Source: Streptomyces cavernicola
Lineage (GTDB): Bacteria; Actinomycetota; Actinomycetes; Streptomycetales; Streptomycetaceae
Direction of reading: 5' to 3'
DNA: 64,000 nt
NCBI RefSeq assembly: GCF_029968035.1
Contig: NZ_JASCIQ010000044.1
Location: 1 to 64,000, forward strand
The notes below the pieces were generated by a model that did not search any database, was not told the origin of the DNA, and saw only the letters and a list, made by a program, of their open reading frames with translations. Positions 23,206 to 31,519 of this stretch are shown here, in pieces. The translations under genes were made by a program, and so were the position numbers. How positions within the stretch are numbered: the stretch's first letter is position 1; every line of letters starts with the position of its first letter.

Positions 23206-23972
23206 GGGAGCAGCGGGAGAGGACGCGGTACGAAGACCTCGTTCACCGGATCTACCAGGACCGCCGAGCTGACCCACCAGCCCGCGAACTTCTCCTCGCG
23301 GTCGCCTACTCGGTGAGCGTGGCGGACCGCGAGGAAGGGCGCGGCCCGCTGAAGATCGCCGCGCGCGTACTGGGGCGCGATGGCATCGGCCGGCCCCGGT
23401 TCGATGCCCTGGTGAAGGCGGATGCACCCCGCTACACCCCGCCCCGAGAGGCCAGGGACTGGGGGCCGAGCCAGGCACCGGGGTGCCGCGCACCCCGTAC
23501 GCGGCCGTACGTCTACCGGCCGCGCCGCACCACCGCGACGACCAACACCGGGGCGGTTCCGCTACGCCAGCCACCCGCACCGGTGCTGTACGTGCCACCC
23601 GGCTACACCCAGCCCGCCGACATCCGGAACATGGAGATGATTTGCGGGGCACCCAGCCATCTGCGGGTGTTGGAGAAGGACCTCCGCACGGGCTGGATCC
23701 GCGCGCACTGGTTCTGCAAGCGCCACCAGGACCAGGCGGACCGGGTGCGCGACCAGGTACGGGAGCAGAACGAGCAGGCCCCCGAACCCGTCCCGAACTC
23801 CGGCGGCCTGCTGCCCGCCTACTTCAAGGCCGACTGGCAGACGGTGTACCGACGTTATGCCCCGCGCAGCTGGACGCCGCCGCCGTACGGGCTCAGCGCT
23901 GATGACTGGCCAACACCGGACGGACAGACACGGCCCGCCAAGAAGGGACTTCGGCTGATCGTGACCGGCTGA
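23202..23972 (+). CDS. Plasmid protein of unknown function (256 aa)
   Basis: GTG 23202 coupled to the helical protein before it. Helical N-terminus, a Pro/Arg-rich middle (about 75-130), then MICGAPSH...WFCKRHQ (about 147-177), a possible single metal site. No enzyme signature. Probably an accessory of the transfer or maintenance region. Confidence 0.65.
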   Translation: MREQRERTRYEDLVHRIYQDRRADPPARELLLAVAYSVSVADREEGRGPLKIAARVLGRDGIGRPRFDALVKADAPRYTPPREARDWGPSQAPGCRAPRTRPYVYRPRRTTATTNTGAVPLRQPPAPVLYVPPGYTQPADIRNMEMICGAPSHLRVLEKDLRTGWIRAHWFCKRHQDQADRVRDQVREQNEQAPEPVPNSGGLLPAYFKADWQTVYRRYAPRSWTPPPYGLSADDWPTPDGQTRPAKKGLRLIVTG

Positions 23973-24117
23973 TGCCGCTCTCTGAGGCTGACGCCCGTCC
24001 TCCGCGCGCTCGACATCAGGGCGAACGAAGGACATTGAAGGCCGAAACCGGGGGCGGCCCGCAGCCAGCGAGGGGGCGCCCTGCAGAATTCGAACGGAAG
24101 ATCAAAGAGGTGGGGGC

Positions 24118-24687
24118 ATGCCGGAACGCAACATTGATCACGGGAAGTTCGGGGCCAGAGGCATCAAGGGGTCCGAGGCCGCTGCGCGGCAACTCGACCG
24201 GCTCGCGGGTGGCATCTCCACCCCGGTCGAGCAGAAGCGCGGGCTGACTGCGCGGCTCAACTACTTGATGCGGTCGGAGCGTTCCCGGAAGGCGGCCCAT
24301 GAAGCGGGCCTGCCGTCCGATCGCACCGTGAAGGCATGGCGCGATGGGAAGCGGCAGCCGAGCAAGGCCAGCCTGCGGAAGGTCGAGCAGGCGTACCAGA
24401 CCGTGCGCCGGCAGAACGTGGCCCGCTCGATGAAGGCCCGCCTCAACCAGGACGGCCGCGGTACGCGTGTCGAGCTGCACCCGCAGAACCAGTCCCAGGT
24501 GGACCGGCGGTTCCAGCGGCACACCCCGTACCGGACGCTGAACGTCCGCGCGTGGGACTCCCTGGTCGACGCCTGGGCCGACAACGACAGCGGCCGGATG
24601 GAACAGGAGTGGGAGACGATCGTCGTGGACCTGGGATCCGACTGGGGACAGTACGAGTACGTCTCCAACATAGGCTTCGCCGCCTGA
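24118..24687 (+). CDS. HTH protein (189 aa), perhaps terminal-protein-like
   Basis: ATG 24118 after GAGGTGGGGGC. A basic N-terminus, then a helix-turn-helix about residues 45-85 (RKAAHEAGLPSDRTVKAWRDG), a basic helical linker (KARLNQDGRGTRVEL), and an acidic Trp-rich C-terminus. The layout loosely recalls the Tpg telomere-terminal proteins of Streptomyces linear replicons, which also have an early HTH and similar length, but I see no decisive signature. A simple transcriptional regulator is equally possible. Confidence 0.65.
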   Translation: MPERNIDHGKFGARGIKGSEAAARQLDRLAGGISTPVEQKRGLTARLNYLMRSERSRKAAHEAGLPSDRTVKAWRDGKRQPSKASLRKVEQAYQTVRRQNVARSMKARLNQDGRGTRVELHPQNQSQVDRRFQRHTPYRTLNVRAWDSLVDAWADNDSGRMEQEWETIVVDLGSDWGQYEYVSNIGFAA

Positions 24688-24753
24688 CCCTGCGCCCCGC
24701 TGCCCGCCCCGATCTCGCGGAGGGCAGCCGACGGCACACGCCACTCAAACGAA

Positions 24754-24793
24754 GGGGGGCGTCCCGCAGCATGCGGGACGCCCCCCTTTTTTT
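24754..24793 (+). terminator. Intrinsic terminator: 15-bp hairpin plus T7
   Basis: GGGGGGCGTCCCGCA (from 24754) pairs perfectly with TGCGGGACGCCCCCC (to 24786), and TTTTTTT follows at 24787-24793. This is the strongest classical terminator in the window. It closes the long spread-type series of genes. Confidence 0.85.
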
Positions 24794-24918
24794 GTGCTTC
24801 GGGCAGGGCGAGTTGGCACCCGGCGGCCCACCGGATCCGGGGCAGGAGAGCGTTTCCTGGAACTCACCACACGCCGAGACAGCACTGTGATCGCCTCCCC
24901 GTGGTTCTGGACAGAGGC

Positions 24919-24928
24919 GTGGTGAGTG
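24919..24928. promoter_or_regulatory. GTGGTGAGTG operator motif before the TcpA-like gene
   Basis: The inverse of CACTCACCAC, 50 bp upstream of the start at 24978. The same word occurs before the other transfer units. Confidence 0.5.
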
Positions 24929-24977
24929 CCGCCGGTCATCCTCCGCTGGTCAGCTGCCCAGTTGAGGAGAAGAACCC

Positions 24978-27221
24978 GTGCTCGTACCCATCGACCGCCT
25001 GCCAGGCCAGGCAGCCCCTCCCGATTCCGCCCACCACTCGGTCCGTCTCGCCGGTGATCTCACGGAAGACGCCGTCGGCTGGCTGGTCTCGGTGCTTCCC
25101 CGCAGCGAGAGCGGCCTCACCGCCTGCGCGGTCGTCGCCGTGCTCCTGGTCGGCGTGCTCGCTCGGATCGGCACCGCCCGCCTTGAGGACGAGGGCAAGA
25201 AGCCGAAGGAAGGCCTCGCCGGGCTCGGCGACGTGCTCCTCGCCGGACTCGCCGCCGCACTTGATCAACTCCCTGGGCTCGGATGGCGGTTCGTCACCGG
25301 CCAGCTCCTGAACGACGGCCCGAAGGAACACACCGCCGGCGACGTCCTCGACCGCCACTCCGCACCCGATCCCGAAGCCGCCCCCGTCGAGAAGTCTTCC
25401 GGGAGGCTGCACCAGATGTTCCCTGGCAGGAAGAACGCCGGGCGCCGTGACGCGTCCCGCCGTTCGCGGTGGGCGACGTGGCCGTGCGCAGTACGCGCCG
25501 CGATCCGCCTCGGCATCCTCACCGCAGTGTCGAGCCCGCTGCTCGGGCCGGTGAACACGCTCGCACTCGCCGGATTCGTGGCCCTGGCCGTGGCAGCGAT
25601 CGCGCTGGTTCCCGCCGGCCGCCGCGGCAAGGACGACGCCGCGACCTACGGGCCGGGCCTGTGGGGCGCGCTCGTCCAGGTCCTGCGCCTGTCGTCGGAG
25701 GAGCAGGAGCGGGGGAGTGGGCACTGGCTGCGCCTGCCCGCCGATCTGTCCCGCGACGGCGCCCGTATCGGGGTTCGGCTGCCGCTGCACTGGCTCGGCT
25801 CGGAGAAGGAGCGCGGCGCGCTCGCGCACGTCATCCACTCCCGCCTGCCCGGCCAGTGGGTCGCCGCCTACGACCAGCGCGGCATCTCCCCGCACGTGGT
25901 GTTCGCCCCGAAGCCGCCGGAGGCGCCGGAGCCGGAGCTGCCGACCCGCGTGGAGTGGGTCCCGTCCGAGGATCCGTCGCGGGTGTACCTGGGGGAGACG
26001 CACAGCGGGTCCCGATACGTCGACACCGCCACCGAGACTCCGCACTGGGGGATCTCCGGCGGCACCGGCGACGGCAAGACCACGGTGCTGCTGATCCCCG
26101 CGGTCCACGGCCGTCAGCACGGCGCGCTCGTCGACTGCATCACCATGAAGGCCGCGGCGTTCAAGGACATCGAGGGGGAGTCCGGCATCCGCGTCCACAA
26201 GTCCGGCCGTCAAGCCGTCGCCGCGCTCGCCGAGTTCTACGTCTCCATGAAGGCCGCCGAAGCTCTGCAGGGCACCCCCGAGGGCGATGCGCTGCCGGGC
26301 CGGATCCTCGAGATCGACGAGTTCGCCTCGTTCGTGAAGAGCGCCAAAATCTGGTGGAAGTACGGCCTCAAGGGCAAAGGGATGCCGCCCTTCGAGGCGT
26401 GGTTCCACATGATCCTCATGCAGGGCCGCTCTGCCAATCACAAGATCGTCGTCGGGGCGCACACGTTCACCCGCGAGATCTTCGGAGACACCGAAACCCG
26501 CGACCTGATCGGCACCAAGGGGATCGTCGGCGCCGCCTCGAACCCCAAGTGGGGCGTGACGTACGGGCTGGACGCGCCCCGCGTCCCGTACAAGCACGAG
26601 GTCAAGGGCCGCGGCGTCATCGGGGTCACCGGATCCCCGGACATCGAGGAGATCCAGTACGCGTACATCACCCCGTACGCCCGCGGCTATCTCCAGCAGT
26701 GCAAGCCGGCCCCGGACTGGCACGCCCGCGGCGAGATGGCGCCCTGGATCAGCGGCGCAGCCCTCCAGGAGGCCGAGGAGGAACTCGCGATCGCCGACTT
26801 CCTGCCCGGCGGTGCGTTCATGCGCAGCGTGAGCCTTGCGACATCCCGCATCACCCCCGCCCCCACCACGAGTTCGCCCAGGTCAGAGCCTGTGACGTCG
26901 CACCTCACCAGCCCTGATGTCGCGGCCGCTGTCCCAGCCGACGTCGCATCTCACCAAGGCACTCACCACATGCAGGAGATCGAACAGGCCGAGGAGGCCC
27001 AACTCCCGGTGTTCAGCCTGCGCGAGGCCTGCGAGGCCGGGATCCTGCCCGTCTCGTACGACGCGGCGCGCAAGCGCGTGGAGCGCGCCCGCAACGCCGG
27101 CGCCGACGTCCCCGAGGGCGTGACCGTCGCCGGGACCCCGTACTACACGGCGAAGGAACTCACGACCTGGTGGACGTACATCACGGCCATCAGGAACGTC
27201 CGCAGCATCCCCACCATGTGA
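24978..27221 (+). CDS. TcpA/FtsK-like DNA translocase, candidate coupling protein (747 aa)
   Basis: GTG 24978 after GAGGAGAAGAACCC. Membrane segments lie at about residues 35-65 and 190-215. An ATPase domain follows with Walker A GGTGDGKTT (about 361-369) and Walker B RILEIDEF (about 441-448). The C-terminus (about 690-745, SLREACEAGILPVSYDAARKRVERAR) looks like a MerR/HTH-type DNA-binding tail. Its place just upstream of tcpC-to-tcpH-like genes fits the ATPase that feeds DNA to the channel, equivalent to TcpA of pCW3 or Orf21 of Tn916. It is clearly different from the translocase at 12495. Confidence 0.87.
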   Translation: MLVPIDRLPGQAAPPDSAHHSVRLAGDLTEDAVGWLVSVLPRSESGLTACAVVAVLLVGVLARIGTARLEDEGKKPKEGLAGLGDVLLAGLAAALDQLPGLGWRFVTGQLLNDGPKEHTAGDVLDRHSAPDPEAAPVEKSSGRLHQMFPGRKNAGRRDASRRSRWATWPCAVRAAIRLGILTAVSSPLLGPVNTLALAGFVALAVAAIALVPAGRRGKDDAATYGPGLWGALVQVLRLSSEEQERGSGHWLRLPADLSRDGARIGVRLPLHWLGSEKERGALAHVIHSRLPGQWVAAYDQRGISPHVVFAPKPPEAPEPELPTRVEWVPSEDPSRVYLGETHSGSRYVDTATETPHWGISGGTGDGKTTVLLIPAVHGRQHGALVDCITMKAAAFKDIEGESGIRVHKSGRQAVAALAEFYVSMKAAEALQGTPEGDALPGRILEIDEFASFVKSAKIWWKYGLKGKGMPPFEAWFHMILMQGRSANHKIVVGAHTFTREIFGDTETRDLIGTKGIVGAASNPKWGVTYGLDAPRVPYKHEVKGRGVIGVTGSPDIEEIQYAYITPYARGYLQQCKPAPDWHARGEMAPWISGAALQEAEEELAIADFLPGGAFMRSVSLATSRITPAPTTSSPRSEPVTSHLTSPDVAAAVPADVASHQGTHHMQEIEQAEEAQLPVFSLREACEAGILPVSYDAARKRVERARNAGADVPEGVTVAGTPYYTAKELTTWWTYITAIRNVRSIPTM

Positions 27222-27242
27222 CAGCTCCCAACGCCCGCCTCG

Positions 27243-27273
27243 CGGTTGGGGCACCGCCACCGTGCCCCAACCG
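27243..27273. terminator. Perfect 12-bp inverted repeat
   Basis: CGGTTGGGGCAC (27243-27254) pairs with GTGCCCCAACCG (27262-27273), 22 bases after the translocase stop. Confidence 0.7.
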
Positions 27274-27361
27274 CACCAAGATCGCTCGGCGTACGCCAGC
27301 TCGACCCGCCGACGGCCCGCCCGTGACAAGGTGTCCTTCAGTTGAGACAGGAGTGACCGCA

Positions 27362-28762
27362 GTGCCGACCAACGGGACCAGCCGAGCACGCATATCCCTC
27401 AGCCGCGCCCACCGCATCCTGATCGGTGTCGTGATCGCCGGAGCGGTGGTGATCGCCGCCATCGGCTTCGCGGGGTCCTACGCGGCCGTGCGTGAACTGG
27501 CGTTGAAGAAGGGCTTCGGCAACTTCTCGTACGTCTTCCCCATCGGCATCGACGCCGGCATCTGTGTGCTGCTCGCGCTCGACCTGCTGCTCACCTGGAT
27601 CCGGATCCCGTTCCCGCTCCTGCGGCAGACCGCGTGGCTGCTCACCGCGGCGACGATCGCGTTCAACGGCGCGGCCGCGTGGCCCGACCCGCTGGGCGTC
27701 GGCATGCACGCCGTCATCCCGATCCTGTTCGTCGTCGCCGTCGAGGCCGCGCGGCACGCCATCGGTCGGATCGCGGACATCACCGCCGACAAGCACATGG
27801 AGGGCGTCCGCCTCACCCGCTGGCTGCTCTCCCCCGGCCCCACCTTCCTGCTCTGGCGCCGGATGAAGCTCTGGGAACTGCGCTCCTACGAGCAGGTCAT
27901 CAAGCTCGAACAGGAACGCCTGGTCTACCAGGCCCGGTTGCGCTCCCGCTACGGCCGCAACTGGCGGCGCAAGGCCCCCGTCGAATCCCTGATGCCGCTG
28001 CGCCTCGCGAAGTACGGCGTACCGCTCGCCGACACCGCGCCCGCGGGCCTCGCCGCCGCCGGGATCGAGCCGACACTCCTTCCGTCGGACGGCCACGATG
28101 CCGAGTACGAGCTCGTACGAGACAACGAGCAAGTCGAGCAGAAGCCGCTCACCATGCCTGCTCACGACGTGGTGAGTGACCCGCCCGCGGCCGTAGAGCC
28201 GAGCTCGAAGCCCGCTAAGCGCGGCGAGCCCGAGACTGGGGGAGAGCACGTCGAACCGACCGCCGCATCCCCGGCGGACCACGTGGCTGACACCAGGGCC
28301 GAAATGCCTGCGTCCGCCAGCTCGTCCGTGCCGGTGGAGCAGGGCGGGCGGGCGCGTGAGGACGAGCTCGTCTCCGTGACCGCCGTCGCTGCGGCCCCTG
28401 AGTCGGCCGTACCGGTCGGCGCGGCCGCCGACCGGACCGGCAGCCGACGCATCGTGCAGATGCGGCTGCCCCACGAGGAGCCCATCCCCACCGCGGACGC
28501 GGACGTGGCCCCTCCCATCGCTGCGGCCAACGACGCCGGCGAAGCGACCCAATCGACCGAGGAAGCCAAGGGCGCGCGGGACTTCGCACCAGCCGCGGCC
28601 GGACTCAAGGGAGCCGACCGCGTCGAGTTCTACTACCGGCAGCTGTCTTCGGCCCAGAAGGGGCTGTCGGCCAACCTGCTCGCCCCGCTCCTCGCCGCCG
28701 CCTCCGGCTACAAGGAGGGCACCGTACGGAAGTACATCGGCGCCCTGCGACGCGGTGCCTGA
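27362..28762 (+). CDS. DUF2637-family membrane protein, SpdB2-like (466 aa)
   Basis: GTG 27362 with GGAG nine bases upstream. Four membrane helices in residues 15-135 include the DUF2637 hallmarks FAGSYAAVRELA, PIGIDAG and LTAATIAFN. A basic cytoplasmic segment and a long Pro/Ala/Glu-rich linker follow. The C-terminal 50 residues (LLAAASGYKEGTVRKYIGALRRG) read as a DNA-binding HTH. The family is typical of Streptomyces plasmids and integrative elements and is associated with transfer. The C-terminal HTH could bind the repeat island immediately downstream. Confidence 0.88.
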   Translation: MPTNGTSRARISLSRAHRILIGVVIAGAVVIAAIGFAGSYAAVRELALKKGFGNFSYVFPIGIDAGICVLLALDLLLTWIRIPFPLLRQTAWLLTAATIAFNGAAAWPDPLGVGMHAVIPILFVVAVEAARHAIGRIADITADKHMEGVRLTRWLLSPGPTFLLWRRMKLWELRSYEQVIKLEQERLVYQARLRSRYGRNWRRKAPVESLMPLRLAKYGVPLADTAPAGLAAAGIEPTLLPSDGHDAEYELVRDNEQVEQKPLTMPAHDVVSDPPAAVEPSSKPAKRGEPETGGEHVEPTAASPADHVADTRAEMPASASSSVPVEQGGRAREDELVSVTAVAAAPESAVPVGAAADRTGSRRIVQMRLPHEEPIPTADADVAPPIAAANDAGEATQSTEEAKGARDFAPAAAGLKGADRVEFYYRQLSSAQKGLSANLLAPLLAAASGYKEGTVRKYIGALRRGA

Positions 28763-29450
28763 GCACGATTCCAACCGGCCTGACCGCGCCGCCGTTCCAA
28801 CGATCCCGTCGTTCCAACCGCTGCTGCGGACGCGGGAATCCCCGCGACGGGCCACCGTTGGAACGGCGTTGGAACAGCCATCCGCCGGCCGCGTTCCACC
28901 ACCCATCGCACCCCACGCATCGCCCATCAGCCGCGCCGCGACGGGGACCCATCGGACACCCGTCAGGGCACCGACGGGCCACGAGGGAGCGGCGATTCCA
29001 ACCGACCCATCGCCGTGGTGAGTTTGCCGCTCACCACGGCGTTGGAACGCGCTGACCTGCATTTTTCCAACCGTGGTGAGTGAGGAACCGAACCCGCCAG
29101 CGCCATGGTGAGTCCGTATCCACCACCCGTCGGACCGCACCCATCGGTACCCATCGCCCCCGTCCGATGGGTACCGTCACCGGCCCATCGCTGCACCCGC
29201 GATGGGCCATCGCAGCGTTGGAACGAACAGCGGGAACGGGCCGCGTTGGAACGCCGGACCCGTCGCCCGTCGGGTTCCACTGGGCCACCGCGACGGCCGT
29301 TTTCCAACGCGGTCAACGCCGTCGGACGCTCTCCGTTCCAACCGCCCCATCGCCCGCCGACGACTCCCCATCCCCTCTCGCTCAACGGCCCCCAGGACAG
29401 CGTGGGGAGGAGTCGGCGCGGGACTCCCCACGGACGCTCGCGGCCGCTGT
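28763..29450. repeat. Non-coding island with three interspersed repeat families
   Basis: TTCCAAC or its inverse occurs 12 times (as NTTCCAAC from 28768, 28794, 28811, 28995, 29064, 29301, 29335; as GTTGGAAC from 28857, 28868, 29041, 29217, 29245). CCCATCG or its inverse occurs nine times (28902, 28948, 29006, 29140, 29150, 29165, 29184, 29200, 29346). GTGGTGAG-type words occur at 29015, 29030, 29073 and 29105. No protein frame is credible. Size and density suggest an origin of replication, a transfer origin, or a centromere-like or regulatory hub. Confidence 0.75.
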
Positions 29451-29453
29451 CTC

Positions 29454-29595
29454 ACTCACCACGGCCGCAGCCCGGACTCACCACGTACGGAGTTATGACC
29501 TCGTGACGGCACCGGCAGTTGGTGGGGAGCCGGGCGGTGAGCGCCCCGGCGAACAGTGAGGCATCGACCAACACCTCGCCCTGAGGAGCACGTCC
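29454..29595 (+). promoter_or_regulatory. Promoter/leader cassette of the tcpC-like unit, copy A
   Basis: Carries ACTCACCAC at 29454 and 29476 and GAGTTATGACC at 29490, then a leader of about 90 bases ending CTGAGGAGCACGTCC just before ATG 29596. About 140 bp is repeated at 34237-34376 with few differences. The TATGAC at 29494 is a possible -10; its -35 would lie in the ACTCACCAC box. Confidence 0.65.
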
Positions 29596-30612
29596 ATGCC
29601 CCACGTTCCACGCCGCGACCGCAGCGGCCCTCCCGACTCCGGCGGCCAGCTCCGCGTACGGCGCCTGCCCATCCGGCGCACCGCGCTCGTACGAGCCGCT
29701 GTCTGGCTCGCCGTAGCCAGTGGCCCCCTCGCCCTCGTCTCCGGCTTCGCCTCCGCCCGGTCGCAGGAACAGGCGCAGCCCGTTCCGGTCACCAAGGCGA
29801 CGAGCACGACGGAGGCTTCCGCCGGGCCGGCCGGGTACGCGGAGCTGTTCCTCGGCCTGTGGCTGCGCGCCGGTGGCAGCGCGGACGGACCGGCCGCGCG
29901 GCAGGTGCGGGCCATGGCCCCGTCCGTGCCGCTGCCCGTCTGGGGCGAACGCCCGCCGGCCGTCGAGCGCCTGGCCGCCGTACGGACCGCGCGCCAGGGC
30001 CGAGGGGCCTGGTCCGTGACGATCGCCGTGCACCTCAAGGAGCCGACCACGAAGGCCTCCTCGGAATCCGGCGCGGAGCAGCTGGGGATCGTCCGCTACT
30101 TCGCGCTGCCCGTCACGGTGACGGACACGACGGCGGCCCCCGGCGGTACGCAGGAGTTCGCCATCGCCGCGGCACCGGCCGAGGTCGCCGGACCATCTGC
30201 GGCCGACGAGCCGGACTCCCCGTACGAGGCCCCAGTGCCGACCAGCTCGGAGCTGGCCACCACGGCGGGGGAGTTCCTCACCGCCTACCTCAAGGCCGGT
30301 GACGGCGGCGCCGACCGCTACCTCGCCCCGGGCACCACGCTGCCCGCCCTGGTGTCCGCGCCCGCGATCGACGTGAGCGTCGACGACGTCCGCTCCACGG
30401 AGCGCACCGAAGGAACCGCCGGCGCGGACGGCGCCACGGCCCGGGTCCTGGCGCAGGTCACCGCGAGCGACGCCGACGGCCGTGTCTGGCCGCTGGCGTA
30501 CGCGCTCAAGCTCCAGGCCCGCGACGGCCGCTGGGAGGTCCGGGCCGTGCAGTCCGGCCTCGAGACCTCCCGCGACACCGACACCACCACGAGCCCGAAG
30601 GGGGCGCGATGA
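29596..30612 (+). CDS. TcpC-like (VirB8-type) conjugation protein (338 aa)
   Basis: ATG 29596 after GAGGAG. A basic cytoplasmic N-terminus, one membrane helix (about residues 32-52), then an extracellular part with two similar alpha/beta domains: about 75-200 (YAELFLGLWLRAG) and about 215-330 (EFLTAYLKAGDGG ... RWEVRAVQ). Two NTF2-like domains behind one helix is the TcpC/VirB8 layout, a channel scaffold. It is first in the tcp operon and overlaps the next gene by ATGA. Confidence 0.83.
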   Translation: MPHVPRRDRSGPPDSGGQLRVRRLPIRRTALVRAAVWLAVASGPLALVSGFASARSQEQAQPVPVTKATSTTEASAGPAGYAELFLGLWLRAGGSADGPAARQVRAMAPSVPLPVWGERPPAVERLAAVRTARQGRGAWSVTIAVHLKEPTTKASSESGAEQLGIVRYFALPVTVTDTTAAPGGTQEFAIAAAPAEVAGPSAADEPDSPYEAPVPTSSELATTAGEFLTAYLKAGDGGADRYLAPGTTLPALVSAPAIDVSVDDVRSTERTEGTAGADGATARVLAQVTASDADGRVWPLAYALKLQARDGRWEVRAVQSGLETSRDTDTTTSPKGAR

Positions 30613-30941
30613 ATACCCACTACGAACTCGCCGGTGAACTCAAGGACATCGGCGACCACTTCATCAACCTCGGGGGTGAGTGGGCGGACGGAAGCCTCGA
30701 GATCGCCCTCGTGGGCATCGTCGTCGTCAAGATCGTCAGCAAGCTCTCGATGAAGGCGGGCATTGGCGCGCTGTTCGGGCTGTTCATTTGTCTGGGCATT
30801 TACAACGCCCGGGAGGACCTCGGCAACTCCGTCACCGACGAGATCACCAGCGCCTCCGCAGGGATCCACGCATCGCTGCAACCGGGCCCGACGAGCTCTA
30901 TCCCTGAGTCCGCGGACACCACGGGTGGTGAACCCGCATGA
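30609..30941 (+). CDS. Small membrane protein, TcpD-like position (110 aa)
   Basis: ATG 30609 in an ATGA overlap. Two close hydrophobic segments (about residues 35-52 and 55-70) are followed by a hydrophilic tail. In pCW3 a small two-helix protein (TcpD) sits between TcpC and TcpE. Size and place match, but sequence identity is not demonstrated. Confidence 0.72.
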   Translation: MNTHYELAGELKDIGDHFINLGGEWADGSLEIALVGIVVVKIVSKLSMKAGIGALFGLFICLGIYNAREDLGNSVTDEITSASAGIHASLQPGPTSSIPESADTTGGEPA

Positions 30942-31519
30942 GCAGCGCCACCGTTGGCTCCGTACGGATCGGCCGGAGCTACACGCGAGCCCGCCGCTAC
31001 CCCTGGGTCCTCGGGAAGATCGGCGACTGGACACTGCCGCTGGGCCCGTACACCGTGCCCCAGCTCGTCATCGCCGCCGCCGGGATCTACCTGCTGATCA
31101 AGACGTTCTCCGTGTGGTCGCCGCTGGGCCCGCTCCCGGTCGCCGCCCTCGGCGTGGCTGTATGGGCCGCGCGGGCCAGCCGCATCGGTGGCCGCTCGCC
31201 GCTGTGGGTCGCCTACGGCTGGCTCCGCTACCTCCTGCAGCCCTCCACCGGCCGGATCGCCGGCCGCACCGCCCGCGCCCCGCGCACTCGACTGCTGCAG
31301 GGCAGCATCCTCATCTCCACCACCGACGACCCCGCCCCCACCACCGCACCCGCGCCCGAACGTCGCGCCCGTACGGCCCGCCAGCGGCCGACCGTACGGC
31401 GCACACCGCGCCCGCGTCCCTTCCGCCGACGCCGGGCGGCCGCAGCCGCACCGACGGCGAGGCCCGTCCCGACGCCGCTGCAGCAGATGCTCAACCAGCC
31501 CGAGGGGGGCCTTCGGTGA
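30938..31519 (+). CDS. TcpE-like membrane protein (193 aa)
   Basis: ATG 30938 in an ATGA overlap. A short N-terminal arm, two membrane helices (about residues 38-55 and 60-80), then a basic Arg/Pro-rich tail (about 120-193). The LGPYTVPQLVIAAAG and RSPLWVAYGWLRYL segments fit the TcpE/VirB3-like family that partners the VirB4 ATPase. Coupled by GTGA to the ATPase gene. Confidence 0.8.
   Translation: MSSATVGSVRIGRSYTRARRYPWVLGKIGDWTLPLGPYTVPQLVIAAAGIYLLIKTFSVWSPLGPLPVAALGVAVWAARASRIGGRSPLWVAYGWLRYLLQPSTGRIAGRTARAPRTRLLQGSILISTTDDPAPTTAPAPERRARTARQRPTVRRTPRPRPFRRRRAAAAAPTARPVPTPLQQMLNQPEGGLR

Noticed and set aside
28763..29450. CRISPR array
   Set aside because: Repeats are 7-8 bp, irregularly spaced and in both orientations; there are no uniform spacers and no cas genes.
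28755..29559. Several 60-160-codon frames through the repeat island
   Set aside because: All are Pro/Arg/Ser-rich, conflict with each other, and are explained by the interspersed repeats; none has a ribosome site.
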